Source of the DNA: Dehalococcoidales bacterium
GTDB lineage: Bacteria > Chloroflexota > Dehalococcoidia > Dehalococcoidales > UBA2162
Assembly (NCBI GenBank): GCA_030690265.1
Contig: JAUYHA010000155.1
Coordinates: 1 to 64,000 of the forward strand
DNA: 64,000 nucleotides
Reading direction: 5' to 3'
Part shown: piece by piece, positions 15,772-23,566 of the stretch
Layout of the letters: every line of letters starts with the position of its first letter
Position numbering within the stretch: position 1 is the first letter of the stretch
Notes under the pieces: model-generated
Told to the model about the DNA's origin: nothing
The model's input: the letters and a program-made list of their open reading frames with translations, nothing else
The model's database searches: none
Position numbers and translations under genes: made by a program

Positions 15772-16596
15772 TCAGTTCATTACTGATTCTCTGGATTGGC
15801 TCTCCTGTCCTGGTTTTTCAAAAGTGACAAAGATAGTCTTCCTGGCCCGGTTCTTTAATCTGGGTACGCTGGCAGCCTGCTTGATAAGGCTGAAGGCACT
15901 CTTCCCGGCCGATGGTTTTTCTTCGCTCGCTCCAACGCCGGAGATGTTCCCAAATCTACCCATAATATCCGCCTCTGACCTTGCTTCGTTTAAGACGATG
16001 GTCATAACGGTACCCTCCTCCCAGGAACCAACCACCTGGAGCAGGCGGGAGTTAAGTGCCTCTTCCAGCCTGGCAGAAAATTTCATTAGCTGCTCAGCCT
16101 CAACCGGTGGTGGTATAACCACCTGTACCTCTTCAAACATGCCCGCAGGAAGTCCCCCTGCCTTATCACCAGCTCCCCCAACATTATCCGGCCCCGCCTT
16201 AAGAGCGATGCTCTCACTGATTACCACCTCACCAAGGTAAATCCGCTTGATAGCCCGGGTTAGTTCCTCGTGCTTAATATCTTTAAGCAAGTAACCTTTT
16301 GCCCCTGCCTTCATCGCTTCGTTCAGGTATGCATCATACAGGGTCAGCATCATGACCTTGACAGCGGGATGTTTCTCTATTACCTGGCGAGTAAGCTCAA
16401 TGCCATCTCCACCAGGCATTTTAATATCCATCAGCACTACATCCGGGGAGAGCAATTCTATCTTTAACAGAGCCTCTTTATTATTAGCCCCTTCACCAAC
16501 AAGCTCTATACCTTCTTCCTGCTCCAGTAAACGCCGCAACCCCTCACGCACCACCTGGTGGTCATCAACAACAAGAACTCGGATACTTTTCCCCAT
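15772..16596 (-). CDS. NarL-type response regulator with the shared unrecognised output domain
   Basis: About 274 residues from ATG 16596, which has AAGGGAG seven bases upstream; a TTG at 16617 would add seven. The receiver is intact: DD pair (VVDDHQ), phosphoacceptor Asp57 (LMDIKMPG), Thr in MLTLYD and Lys in LLKDIKHEE, all as in NarL. The helix-turn-helix expected after residue 140 is absent. Instead there is a linker and a domain with VQVVIPPPVEAEQLMKF, a helix, VVGSWEEGTVMTIVL and a C-terminal strand TIFVTFEK. It is clearly related to the ends of the proteins at 10183 and 10949. It lies 3' of the kinase-regulator pair 17436/16804 on the same strand. Confidence 0.78.
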   Translation of the reverse strand: MGKSIRVLVVDDHQVVREGLRRLLEQEEGIELVGEGANNKEALLKIELLSPDVVLMDIKMPGGDGIELTRQVIEKHPAVKVMMLTLYDAYLNEAMKAGAKGYLLKDIKHEELTRAIKRIYLGEVVISESIALKAGPDNVGGAGDKAGGLPAGMFEEVQVVIPPPVEAEQLMKFSARLEEALNSRLLQVVGSWEEGTVMTIVLNEARSEADIMGRFGNISGVGASEEKPSAGKSAFSLIKQAASVPRLKNRARKTIFVTFEKPGQESQSRESVMN

Positions 16597-16803
16597 CTCA
16601 GACTCCCTTCCTGGCAAACTTACCGCTAGCGCTAAAGAAAATAAGCAAACTTAATTTTATCCTTTTACAACCGGCTTCGTAAGTCTCAAAAGGGGTAATC
16701 CAGCGAGCTAAAAGGGTCAGCTTGGCGAACTAAAGGTTCACGGAGGCAAAAAGCCATTTATTGAAGAGAAAAAACCCAGCCCTTTATAAAAGGACACGAG
16801 GTA

Positions 16804-17430
16804 TTAAATCAGTCCCCTCTTATAGGCTTCTGATACAGCCTCGGAGCGGTTATGAACGCCGAGTTTTTCAAAGATGAGACGCACGCTTCGTTTTATCGAA
16901 GCCTCACTCAAAAAGAGCTGGCGAGCAATATTTTCAGTGGTGATACCATCAGCAATCAGCCGAAGGATTGCTGATTCCCGCTCTGATAGATGATACTGTT
17001 CACGCCGTGCTGAAGGGGTCAACTCAGCCAGGCGGTCCTGCCCCAGAGATAAATTAAGCGGAGCGCGGCCTTCACGGACAGCCCGAATAGCCCGGGTAAG
17101 TTCCTCTCGTCTAATATCCTTCAGAAGATAACCGGCTGCCCCCGCTTCAATAGCCCGGGGCAGATATTCATCATAGAGGGTCAGCATGATGATATGGCAA
17201 TCAGGATGCCTTTCTTTTATCATCCGGGTAAGCTCAATTCCATCCACTCCGGGCATTTTAATATCCATCAGAATAACATCCGGAGAAAAAGATTCTACCT
17301 GAGAGAGCACCTCTTTATCCCCCGCAGCCTCACCCACTATTTGAAAATCGTCCTCAATCTCCAGCATCCGTCGCAGCCCCTCCCGTACCACCGGGTGGTC
17401 ATCAACCAAAAGAATTCGGATTGTATCCAT
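16804..17430 (-). CDS. NarL/FixJ-family response regulator
   Basis: 208 residues: receiver with Asp10/Asp11, phosphoacceptor Asp55 (LMDIKMPG), Thr in MLTLYD and Lys in LLKDIRREE, then a LuxR-type helix-turn-helix (about 142-205, LSERESAILRLIADGITTEN then IARQLFLSEASIKRSV). A complete DNA-binding regulator. It begins 5 bases after the kinase gene at 17436 ends, so the two are a cognate pair in one operon. Its receiver is very similar in motif to that at 15772, so the latter probably arose by duplication and replacement of the output domain. Confidence 0.92.
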   Translation of the reverse strand: MDTIRILLVDDHPVVREGLRRMLEIEDDFQIVGEAAGDKEVLSQVESFSPDVILMDIKMPGVDGIELTRMIKERHPDCHIIMLTLYDEYLPRAIEAGAAGYLLKDIRREELTRAIRAVREGRAPLNLSLGQDRLAELTPSARREQYHLSERESAILRLIADGITTENIARQLFLSEASIKRSVRLIFEKLGVHNRSEAVSEAYKRGLI

Positions 17431-17435
17431 TTTTT

Positions 17436-19532
17436 CTACCCTCCCTCTTCTCGAGATTGAATGGGGAGACTCAAGATAATAGCAGTTCCAGACCCTTCAG
17501 CTGTTTTTATCCTGATTTCCCCGCCCAGCATTTCTACTCTCTGTTTCATACCCAGTAAACCCATGCGCCCCACCACCACGGCACTATCCAGGGTCTGGGA
17601 AAGGTCAAAGCCCCGCCCATCGTCCCGAATCTCCGTCACCAGTTTTCCTTTCTCAAAAAAGAGACGGAGATTTACCTTACTAGCATCAGCGTGCTTCCGG
17701 ATATTAGCCAGCGCTTCCTGAACTATGCGGTAAACAGCTATCTCTGTGCTTGAGGCAAGCCTGACCGGCGTCCCCATTTCACTAAACTGGCAGAGTATGC
17801 CGTCAGCTTTCAATTCTTCCAGACTCTGCTGCAGAGCATGGGTAAGTCCCAGTTCGTCCAAAGCGGGAGGGCGCAGACCTATCAGCACCCGCCGTAACTC
17901 CTTGAGGCTTTTATCAATGGTGCTTTCCACATTGGCAAGCTCCGTTTGAACTCTTTCATCTCCATTTCCTTTAAGCAGTCGGCTGGCGGTTTGGGCACGA
18001 TATGAGGTGGCAGCCAGCCACTGGGCAACACTATCGTGAAGGTCAATGGAAATACGCTGCCGTTCAGTCTCCTGAGCCATTACGATTTGGTTCAGGAGCT
18101 GCTCCATTTGCTGCTGCTGCTTTTTCAGCTTGTCAAACATCCGGGCGTTTTCAATGACAATACCGGCCTGGCTGACCATGCTCATCAGCACTTCTATGTC
18201 ATCATGGGAATAAAGGTTGCCTGACTGCTTTTTACTCAGGGCTAAAATGCCAATCAGCTTACCCCGGCTCTTAATGGGGCAAAGAAGTTCTAAATTGGAG
18301 GCAGCCAGCCTCTCCCGTTCTATCTGCCACAATCCCTTAAACTGGGGTATACTATCAATTTGCTTCAGGTCAAGAGGGACATTCTCTGTTTCCAGCCAGT
18401 CAATAATTGGGCTGTCAAAACTAAATTTCAGCGTATCTTGCGGAATATCTCTTGTCTTCGGATAGGTAAACTGGGTGGTGAAATCACCAGTGCTGGCATC
18501 TTCAAACAATAATCTGGCTCTAGAGATACGTAAAGCTTTACTTATGGCAGGTAACATCTGGTCAGCCAGTTCACTCAGATTAATCATGTTTGCCATTTTA
18601 GTATTGAGAATGAATAGTGTCTGGCGATAGGGATAGGTACCCCGGTAAAACAACTGGTCTACTATCACCAGAAAGACCGGACGCAGCCAGTAAACCAGTA
18701 AAGCCAACCCTACTGCCCCCACGGTTGCTAAAGCCACGACGACAGCTTCCAGTGTGAAGCCAAACAGCAGGTGGAAGAGGTAAAAAAGAACCAGATAAGC
18801 ACCAGCACTTAAAGACAGCAAGCTTGCCCATCCCAGGCCGCGGCGCAGAATGGTATTTATACTTACCAGTTCATGTTTCATTATGGCGTAGGCAAAAATA
18901 CAGGCGGAAGCCAAACCACCAACATGAGCCCAGGGCAATCCCGCCACCAGAGCCAGCGGTGAGATACCGACAAAACCAAAAACAGCCAGGGCAAGCACAG
19001 CCGCAATGAGATAAGATATTTTGTTGCGCTCCTCAGGGTCAGTCAAAATCCGGAGCCTTCTCACCAGGGAATAAATACCCATAACAGCCAGACTAACAAG
19101 AGGTGCAATGTAGAAAACATACCACCACCCATAGCTGGGACCGACGAATGCTCCGTCTGCAATGATGATACTTGGCGGGGCAAAACCCAGTGCAGCCAGA
19201 GTCATCAGCAGTAGTAACGAGGTATAACCAAACCAAACCCCACCCCCACCGGGCAGACGAAGGAAGAACCTGGCAAAGTGATAGAGCTGCACCACCCACC
19301 AGGCTGAACTAAGGATGACAAGACGGAACAAATAGAGTTTATACTCTATAAAGAAGGGGCTGAGGAGAAGAAAGGTGCTGAAGCCCCAAAGCGTAGCCGC
19401 CGCCAGGTAGAGGACAAAAAGCTGGTGCATCTTCTGCCACGGGCGGCTGATAAGCACGACCAGAAGCAGGAGAACGTAAACAAGTGCCGCAATTAAAGGT
19501 ATTAAATTTGAAATCGCCATCTGAAGCCCCAA
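17436..19532 (-). CDS. NarX-like sensor histidine kinase with multi-helix membrane and GAF domains
   Basis: 698 residues. Residues 1-290 hold about eight to nine hydrophobic helices, of the 7TM/MASE-like sensing type. A GAF-like domain follows (about 320-480, with SKALRISRARLLFEDAS and ILALSKKQSGN). The kinase core is HisKA_3 (RISIDLHDSVAQWLAA, phospho-His near 510) with HATPase_c (IVQEALANIRKHADAS, DDGRGFD, GLLGMKQR). This kinase class pairs with NarL regulators, matching the gene at 16804. The signal is unknown; the membrane part could sense a lipophilic or envelope cue. Confidence 0.88.
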   Translation of the reverse strand: MGLQMAISNLIPLIAALVYVLLLLVVLISRPWQKMHQLFVLYLAAATLWGFSTFLLLSPFFIEYKLYLFRLVILSSAWWVVQLYHFARFFLRLPGGGGVWFGYTSLLLLMTLAALGFAPPSIIIADGAFVGPSYGWWYVFYIAPLVSLAVMGIYSLVRRLRILTDPEERNKISYLIAAVLALAVFGFVGISPLALVAGLPWAHVGGLASACIFAYAIMKHELVSINTILRRGLGWASLLSLSAGAYLVLFYLFHLLFGFTLEAVVVALATVGAVGLALLVYWLRPVFLVIVDQLFYRGTYPYRQTLFILNTKMANMINLSELADQMLPAISKALRISRARLLFEDASTGDFTTQFTYPKTRDIPQDTLKFSFDSPIIDWLETENVPLDLKQIDSIPQFKGLWQIERERLAASNLELLCPIKSRGKLIGILALSKKQSGNLYSHDDIEVLMSMVSQAGIVIENARMFDKLKKQQQQMEQLLNQIVMAQETERQRISIDLHDSVAQWLAATSYRAQTASRLLKGNGDERVQTELANVESTIDKSLKELRRVLIGLRPPALDELGLTHALQQSLEELKADGILCQFSEMGTPVRLASSTEIAVYRIVQEALANIRKHADASKVNLRLFFEKGKLVTEIRDDGRGFDLSQTLDSAVVVGRMGLLGMKQRVEMLGGEIRIKTAEGSGTAIILSLPIQSREEGG

Positions 19533-19550
19533 CCAAATAATACCTACTTA

Positions 19551-19579
19551 ATTATGTAGTTAGATTTAGAGGCTGTCAA
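19551..19579 (-). promoter_or_regulatory. Promoter for the kinase-regulator operon
   Basis: Minus strand TTGACA (19574-19579), 17-base spacer, CATAAT (19551-19556), 18 bases before the kinase start at 19532. Confidence 0.7.
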
Positions 19580-19635
19580 GGCAGGGTAAATATGGCTGGT
19601 TAATTACCTCCAAACATTCCTCGCCCCACATCCAG

Positions 19636-19675
19636 ATTCTTCGTCGTCCTTCCTTTTGGAAGGACGACGAAGAAT
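19636..19675. repeat. Perfect 18-bp inverted repeat
   Basis: ATTCTTCGTCGTCCTTCC, TTTT loop, then its exact complement. It is the minimal core of the family A/B palindromes (AGATTCTTCG...CGAAGAATGACA). The following bases AATGACATTTGACACAAG recur at 50091-50108 with one change. It lies 18 bases from the 3' end of the tRNA-Gly gene. Confidence 0.85.
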
Positions 19676-19693
19676 GACATTTGACACAAGACC

Positions 19694-19768
19694 TGGAGCG
19701 GGTGATGGGATTCGAACCCACGACGTCTTGCTTGGGAAGCAAGCACTCTACCGCTGAGTTACACCCGC
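19694..19768 (-). tRNA. tRNA-Gly (anticodon CCC)
   Basis: On the minus strand the cloverleaf folds fully: acceptor GCGGGTG/CACCCGC, D stem ACTC/GAGT, anticodon stem CTTGC/GCAAG around TTCCCAA (anticodon CCC), T arm with TTCGAAT loop, discriminator T and an encoded CCA. It is 75 nt with CCA. The phosphofructokinase gene lies immediately upstream (ends 19784), so the tRNA may be transcribed with it. Confidence 0.95.
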
Positions 19769-19783
19769 TTTCTCTGACCATTT

Positions 19784-20767
19784 TTATTTGTTCAACGACC
19801 GGGCTAAATCCAGCAGACTCAGGTCTAACTCTTTTTTGCCGGTAGCAATTTCGGCGAGGGGTGTGGTGGCAGTTCGGCCGTTGATTAATCCCACCATTAC
19901 TCCGCTCTCACCTCGCGCCAGGCATTCCGTAGCTGTCGCTGCCAGGCGAGTGGCCAGCAAGCGGTCAAAGGCACTCGGGGCACCGCCCCGCTGTACATGT
20001 CCGATAATAGTTACCCTTAGCTCGAATCCAAGCCGTTCCTTGTGCTCCAAAAAGTATTGATGTAATCTCTGAGCATTGTAGTTAGCACCTTCAGCAACAA
20101 CAACTAAAGCATGTGCTTTACCTTTCCGGTAGTCAAATCGCAATCGCCTTGCCACGGTCTCAGGGTCAGTCTCCATTTCAGGAATGACCACAAACTCGGC
20201 ACCACCGGCAATTCCAGCCATCAGAGCCAGGTAACCGCAGTCCCGCCCCATCACCTCAACAACAAAGGCACGATGATGTGCTGAAGCAGTAGTCTTGAGA
20301 CGGTCGATTGCCTCCAGAGCGATGTTCAGAGCAGTATCCACACCGATAGATATGTCCGTACCGTAAAGGTCGTTATCTATCGTAGAAGCGACACCTACCA
20401 CGGGATAATCCAGCCTGGACAGCTCATAGGCTCCCGTTTGAGAGCCACCACCACCAATAACCACCAGAGCGTCAATACCCTGATGGCGGAGATTATTTAC
20501 CGCTTTGAGGCGCCCCTCTTCAGTCTTGAATTCGGGGCAGCGGCTACTCCCCAGTATAGTGCCTCCCTGCTGAATTATGCCGCCAACACTTCTAGCTCCC
20601 AGGCCCACGAAATCACCATCGATAAGTCCGGCATAACCATGACGGACTCCGCAGACACTCCACCCCTTATCAATGCCGGTGCGCACCACTGCCCTGATGG
20701 CGGCATTCATCCCGGGAGCATCACCACCGCTGGTCAGTACGGCAATTTGTTTACTTTTATTCTCCAT
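19784..20767 (-). CDS. pfkA: 6-phosphofructokinase with altered GGDGS motif
   Basis: About 327 residues, the family length. It would phosphorylate fructose 6-phosphate in glycolysis. The N-terminus IAVLTSGGDAPGMNAAIRA, the catalytic TIDND, the MGRDCGYLA substrate motif and HVQRGGAPSAFD are present. The phosphoryl-donor motif that is normally GGDGS (ATP enzymes) or GGDDS (pyrophosphate enzymes) reads GGGGS (VVIGGGGSQTGA), so the metal-associated Asp is lost, and the normal PGTIDND is ASTIDND. The donor may therefore differ, or activity may be reduced. I prefer ATG 20767; a GTG at 20779 is also possible. It follows the carboxyltransferase gene closely. Confidence 0.85.
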   Translation of the reverse strand: MENKSKQIAVLTSGGDAPGMNAAIRAVVRTGIDKGWSVCGVRHGYAGLIDGDFVGLGARSVGGIIQQGGTILGSSRCPEFKTEEGRLKAVNNLRHQGIDALVVIGGGGSQTGAYELSRLDYPVVGVASTIDNDLYGTDISIGVDTALNIALEAIDRLKTTASAHHRAFVVEVMGRDCGYLALMAGIAGGAEFVVIPEMETDPETVARRLRFDYRKGKAHALVVVAEGANYNAQRLHQYFLEHKERLGFELRVTIIGHVQRGGAPSAFDRLLATRLAATATECLARGESGVMVGLINGRTATTPLAEIATGKKELDLSLLDLARSLNK

Positions 20768-20787
20768 CCGCCGGGGCACTCCGAATA

Positions 20788-22359
20788 TCAGAGGTTAATA
20801 TTTGAATACTTGCGCCATGGTCTGGCTTTAAACGCTTTATGGTCTTTGTCCTTATTTCCCAGCATATCCAGCGCCCGATTGATGACTTTCCTGGTCTCGC
20901 TGGGCATGATAACATCGTCGTTGCACATCCGCTCAGCGCTGAAATAGGCGTTCTCATAGATATCAGCATACTCCTGTATTCTCTTCGCTCTTGTCTCTTC
21001 CGGATTCTCCGATTCCCTTATCTCCCTGGCGAAGATAACACTGGCAGCAGTCTCAGCCCCGACAATGGTAATCTGAGCGGTGGGCCAGGCAAAGACCAGG
21101 TCAGCGCCGATACCTTTATCCAGCATGCCGTAGTGAGCACCGGCGTAGGACTTCCTCAGTATGATTGATATTAAAGGCACGCTGGCATCAGCCCATGCAA
21201 AAAGCAATTTAGCCCCGTGGCGCAAAATGCCCTTCCAGTCCTGCTCGGGACCTATCATATAGCCGGGGCAGTCGCCAAGAGCAACCACCGGAATATTAAA
21301 CAGGTCACAGGTTCTGATGAACCTTGCCCCTTTGTCAGAAGCATTAATATCAATTGTTCCCGAAGCAACCATCGGTTGATTAGCCCAGATACCCACCGTC
21401 CGGCCATTGAAACGGGCAAAGCCGGTTATTACCGTCTTTGCATGTTCCTTCAAGGTCTCGAAGAAATAGCCATTGTCACTTATCGCCCTGATAACTTTAT
21501 ACATATCATATGGCCGTCTCGGGCTGTCAGGGATGATGGTATCAAGTTCAGGGGCTGTTCTTTCCGGGTCGTCCCCGGTCTCAATACAGGGGGCATTTTC
21601 CATGTTATTTGATGGTAAGAGTGATAGAAGCTCTTTAGTCTTATCCAGAGCGTCTTTTTCGTCATTGGCGACAATGTGTGTCTGCCCGGATTTAACGGCG
21701 TGGGCTTTCCAGCCGGAGAGTTCATCAAGGGTGATTTTTACACCTGTCTGCGTCTCAACAAAAGCAGGACCAGCGATACCCATAAAGCCGGTATCTTTGC
21801 ATTGAATAAGGAAGTCCTGCATTATCGGGTGGTAAGCCTGCCCACCCAGGCAGGGACCCATCAGCAAAGCTATTTGCGGGATGATACCTGACGCCTGAAT
21901 CTGGGCACGGAATAGCTGGCCGTACATTTCCAGGGTATCCATTCCTTCCTGGAGACGGGCACCGCCGGAATCATTCATACCGACCAGCGGCCAGCCCATT
22001 TCCTTGGCGAAGTTGATAGCCCGGATTTCTTTCAAGCCGTGATATTCACCGAAAGTCCCGGCCATAGCCATAAAATCTTCGGCAAAGGCAACAACCGGTC
22101 TGCCATTTACCAGCCCGTAACCGGTGACCACTCCTTCCGCCGGCACTTCCCGCTTGTCCATACCAAAGTGAGTTGTGCGGTGCTTGACGAAAAGACCTAT
22201 CTCAGTGAAAGTGCCCGGGTCAAAGAAATATTCTATTCTTTCTCTGGCTGTCCACTGCCCCCCTTTATGGCGCTTTTCGATGGGTTCAACGCCCCCCATC
22301 TCCTTTATTTTCTCTCTCTTCTGCTGGTATTCCTCAATCAGTTCTTTGGTTGTCGCCAT
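20788..22359 (-). CDS. Acyl-CoA carboxyltransferase (propionyl-CoA carboxylase beta / methylmalonyl-CoA decarboxylase alpha)
   Basis: 523 residues, two crotonase-fold carboxyltransferase halves. The N-half has EDFMAMAGTFGEYHG, NDSGGARLQEG and a first acyl-CoA pocket; the C-half has ALGDCPGYMIGPEQ and YAGAHYGMLDKG. This family moves carboxylate between biotin and an acyl-CoA, usually propionyl/methylmalonyl-CoA. No biotin carboxylase is in the window, but gamma, biotin-carrier and beta subunits of a sodium-pump decarboxylase lie at 27707-29311, so it is probably the alpha subunit of a sodium-translocating methylmalonyl-CoA decarboxylase. GGAGGG precedes the ATG. It lies 46 bases downstream of an acyl-CoA dehydrogenase gene. 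Confidence 0.85.
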   Translation of the reverse strand: MATTKELIEEYQQKREKIKEMGGVEPIEKRHKGGQWTARERIEYFFDPGTFTEIGLFVKHRTTHFGMDKREVPAEGVVTGYGLVNGRPVVAFAEDFMAMAGTFGEYHGLKEIRAINFAKEMGWPLVGMNDSGGARLQEGMDTLEMYGQLFRAQIQASGIIPQIALLMGPCLGGQAYHPIMQDFLIQCKDTGFMGIAGPAFVETQTGVKITLDELSGWKAHAVKSGQTHIVANDEKDALDKTKELLSLLPSNNMENAPCIETGDDPERTAPELDTIIPDSPRRPYDMYKVIRAISDNGYFFETLKEHAKTVITGFARFNGRTVGIWANQPMVASGTIDINASDKGARFIRTCDLFNIPVVALGDCPGYMIGPEQDWKGILRHGAKLLFAWADASVPLISIILRKSYAGAHYGMLDKGIGADLVFAWPTAQITIVGAETAASVIFAREIRESENPEETRAKRIQEYADIYENAYFSAERMCNDDVIMPSETRKVINRALDMLGNKDKDHKAFKARPWRKYSNINL

Positions 22360-22404
22360 TTTGAAGACCCTCCTTGTTTAGACCGGACATTATTTTGAAA
22401 TAAA

Positions 22405-23538
22405 TTATAGTCCCATTTCCTGGGCCACTGCTTCCCGGAAGAAATCAGCATCACCGAAACTGAGCTGAGCTGCTTTAGCTCTCCGGGTGTAGTATTGCAA
22501 ATCATGGTCAATGGTACAGCCAATGGCACCGTGTATCTGGTGGGCTAAGGCAATGACACGCCCCCCGGCTTCACTCAGCCACGCCTTGGCAATAGCCGCC
22601 TCTTTGCGAGCAGGCAGGCCTTCACTAAGTCTCCAGGCGGCCTGGTAAGTACTGAACCTTGAGCCGTCAACATCGGTTGCCATATTAGCGCAGTAATGCT
22701 GTATCACCTGAAGGCTGCCAATCGGGTGGTCATACTGTACCCTTTCTTTAGCGTAATCAACAGTCATCTCCAGCATTCGCTGCAGCGCCCCTACCATAGC
22801 AGAGCATTTAGCCACTGCCGCCTGCTGGATAATCCTTTGCACCACCTCCCAGCCCCGGTTTAACTCACCCAGAATATTCTCTTTCGGAACTTTAACCCCC
22901 TCAAAAACCACCTCACACAGTTTGTCGCCGGCAATGGTTTTTAAGACGGTACAGCTGATGCCGGGGCTTTTGGCATCGACAATAAAGACGGTAAGCCCCT
23001 TTTCAGCTTCCGCCTTTTCATCAGTTCTAGCCACGCAGAGCAAATAATCAGCAATATGAGCATCCGGAACGAAGAGCTTGGTGCCATTGATAGTGTAGCC
23101 ATCATTATCAGCAGCAGCCTTAACCGCTATTGAAGCAGGCCCATATTGAGCATCGGCTTCAGTTAAGGCGAGGCTGAAAATGGCTTCACCACTGGCTATC
23201 CTGGTCAGGTATGTCTGCTTCTGGTCATCATTCCCGGCTTCCAGGATGGGTAAGCCACCGAGAACCACCGTAGAAAAAAAAGGGCCGGGCAGACAGGCTC
23301 GTCCCATTTCCTCCAGCAGGATTGACAGGTCAAGAAAGCTCATCCCGCTGCCCCCGTACTCTTCCGGGATTACCAACCCCATCCAGCCCAGGTCCACCAT
23401 TTCCTTCCACAGTTCCGGTGAGTAGCCCTTCTCATCCTCTTCCATCTCTTTAACCAGTGTTTTAGGACATTTATCAGTCAGAAAATCGCGAGCCATCGTC
23501 CTCAGCATTTCCTGTTCTTCAGAAAGAGTAAAATCCAT
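22405..23538 (-). CDS. Acyl-CoA dehydrogenase (FadE-type)
   Basis: 377 residues, full length. N-terminal helical domain (MDFTLSEEQEMLRTMARDFL), middle beta domain with FAD-contacting FSLALTEADAQ, and C-terminal helical domain with IQHYCANMATDVDGSR and HQIHGAIGCTIDHDLQYYTR. It would oxidise an acyl-CoA to the enoyl-CoA, passing electrons to ETF. It pairs with the acyl-CoA dehydrogenase 28 bases upstream; such two-gene sets often form heteromeric enzymes acting on branched or ring substrates in actinobacteria and Chloroflexota, which is family knowledge applied here as inference. Confidence 0.9.
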   Translation of the reverse strand: MDFTLSEEQEMLRTMARDFLTDKCPKTLVKEMEEDEKGYSPELWKEMVDLGWMGLVIPEEYGGSGMSFLDLSILLEEMGRACLPGPFFSTVVLGGLPILEAGNDDQKQTYLTRIASGEAIFSLALTEADAQYGPASIAVKAAADNDGYTINGTKLFVPDAHIADYLLCVARTDEKAEAEKGLTVFIVDAKSPGISCTVLKTIAGDKLCEVVFEGVKVPKENILGELNRGWEVVQRIIQQAAVAKCSAMVGALQRMLEMTVDYAKERVQYDHPIGSLQVIQHYCANMATDVDGSRFSTYQAAWRLSEGLPARKEAAIAKAWLSEAGGRVIALAHQIHGAIGCTIDHDLQYYTRRAKAAQLSFGDADFFREAVAQEMGL

Positions 23539-23566
23539 TGTCCGTTTCCTTTCCTTTACTTTTTCC

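Noticed and set aside
19784-20767. Phosphofructokinase as a pseudogene
   Set aside because: The frame is intact over the full family length and the other catalytic motifs are kept; only the GGDGS Asp differs.
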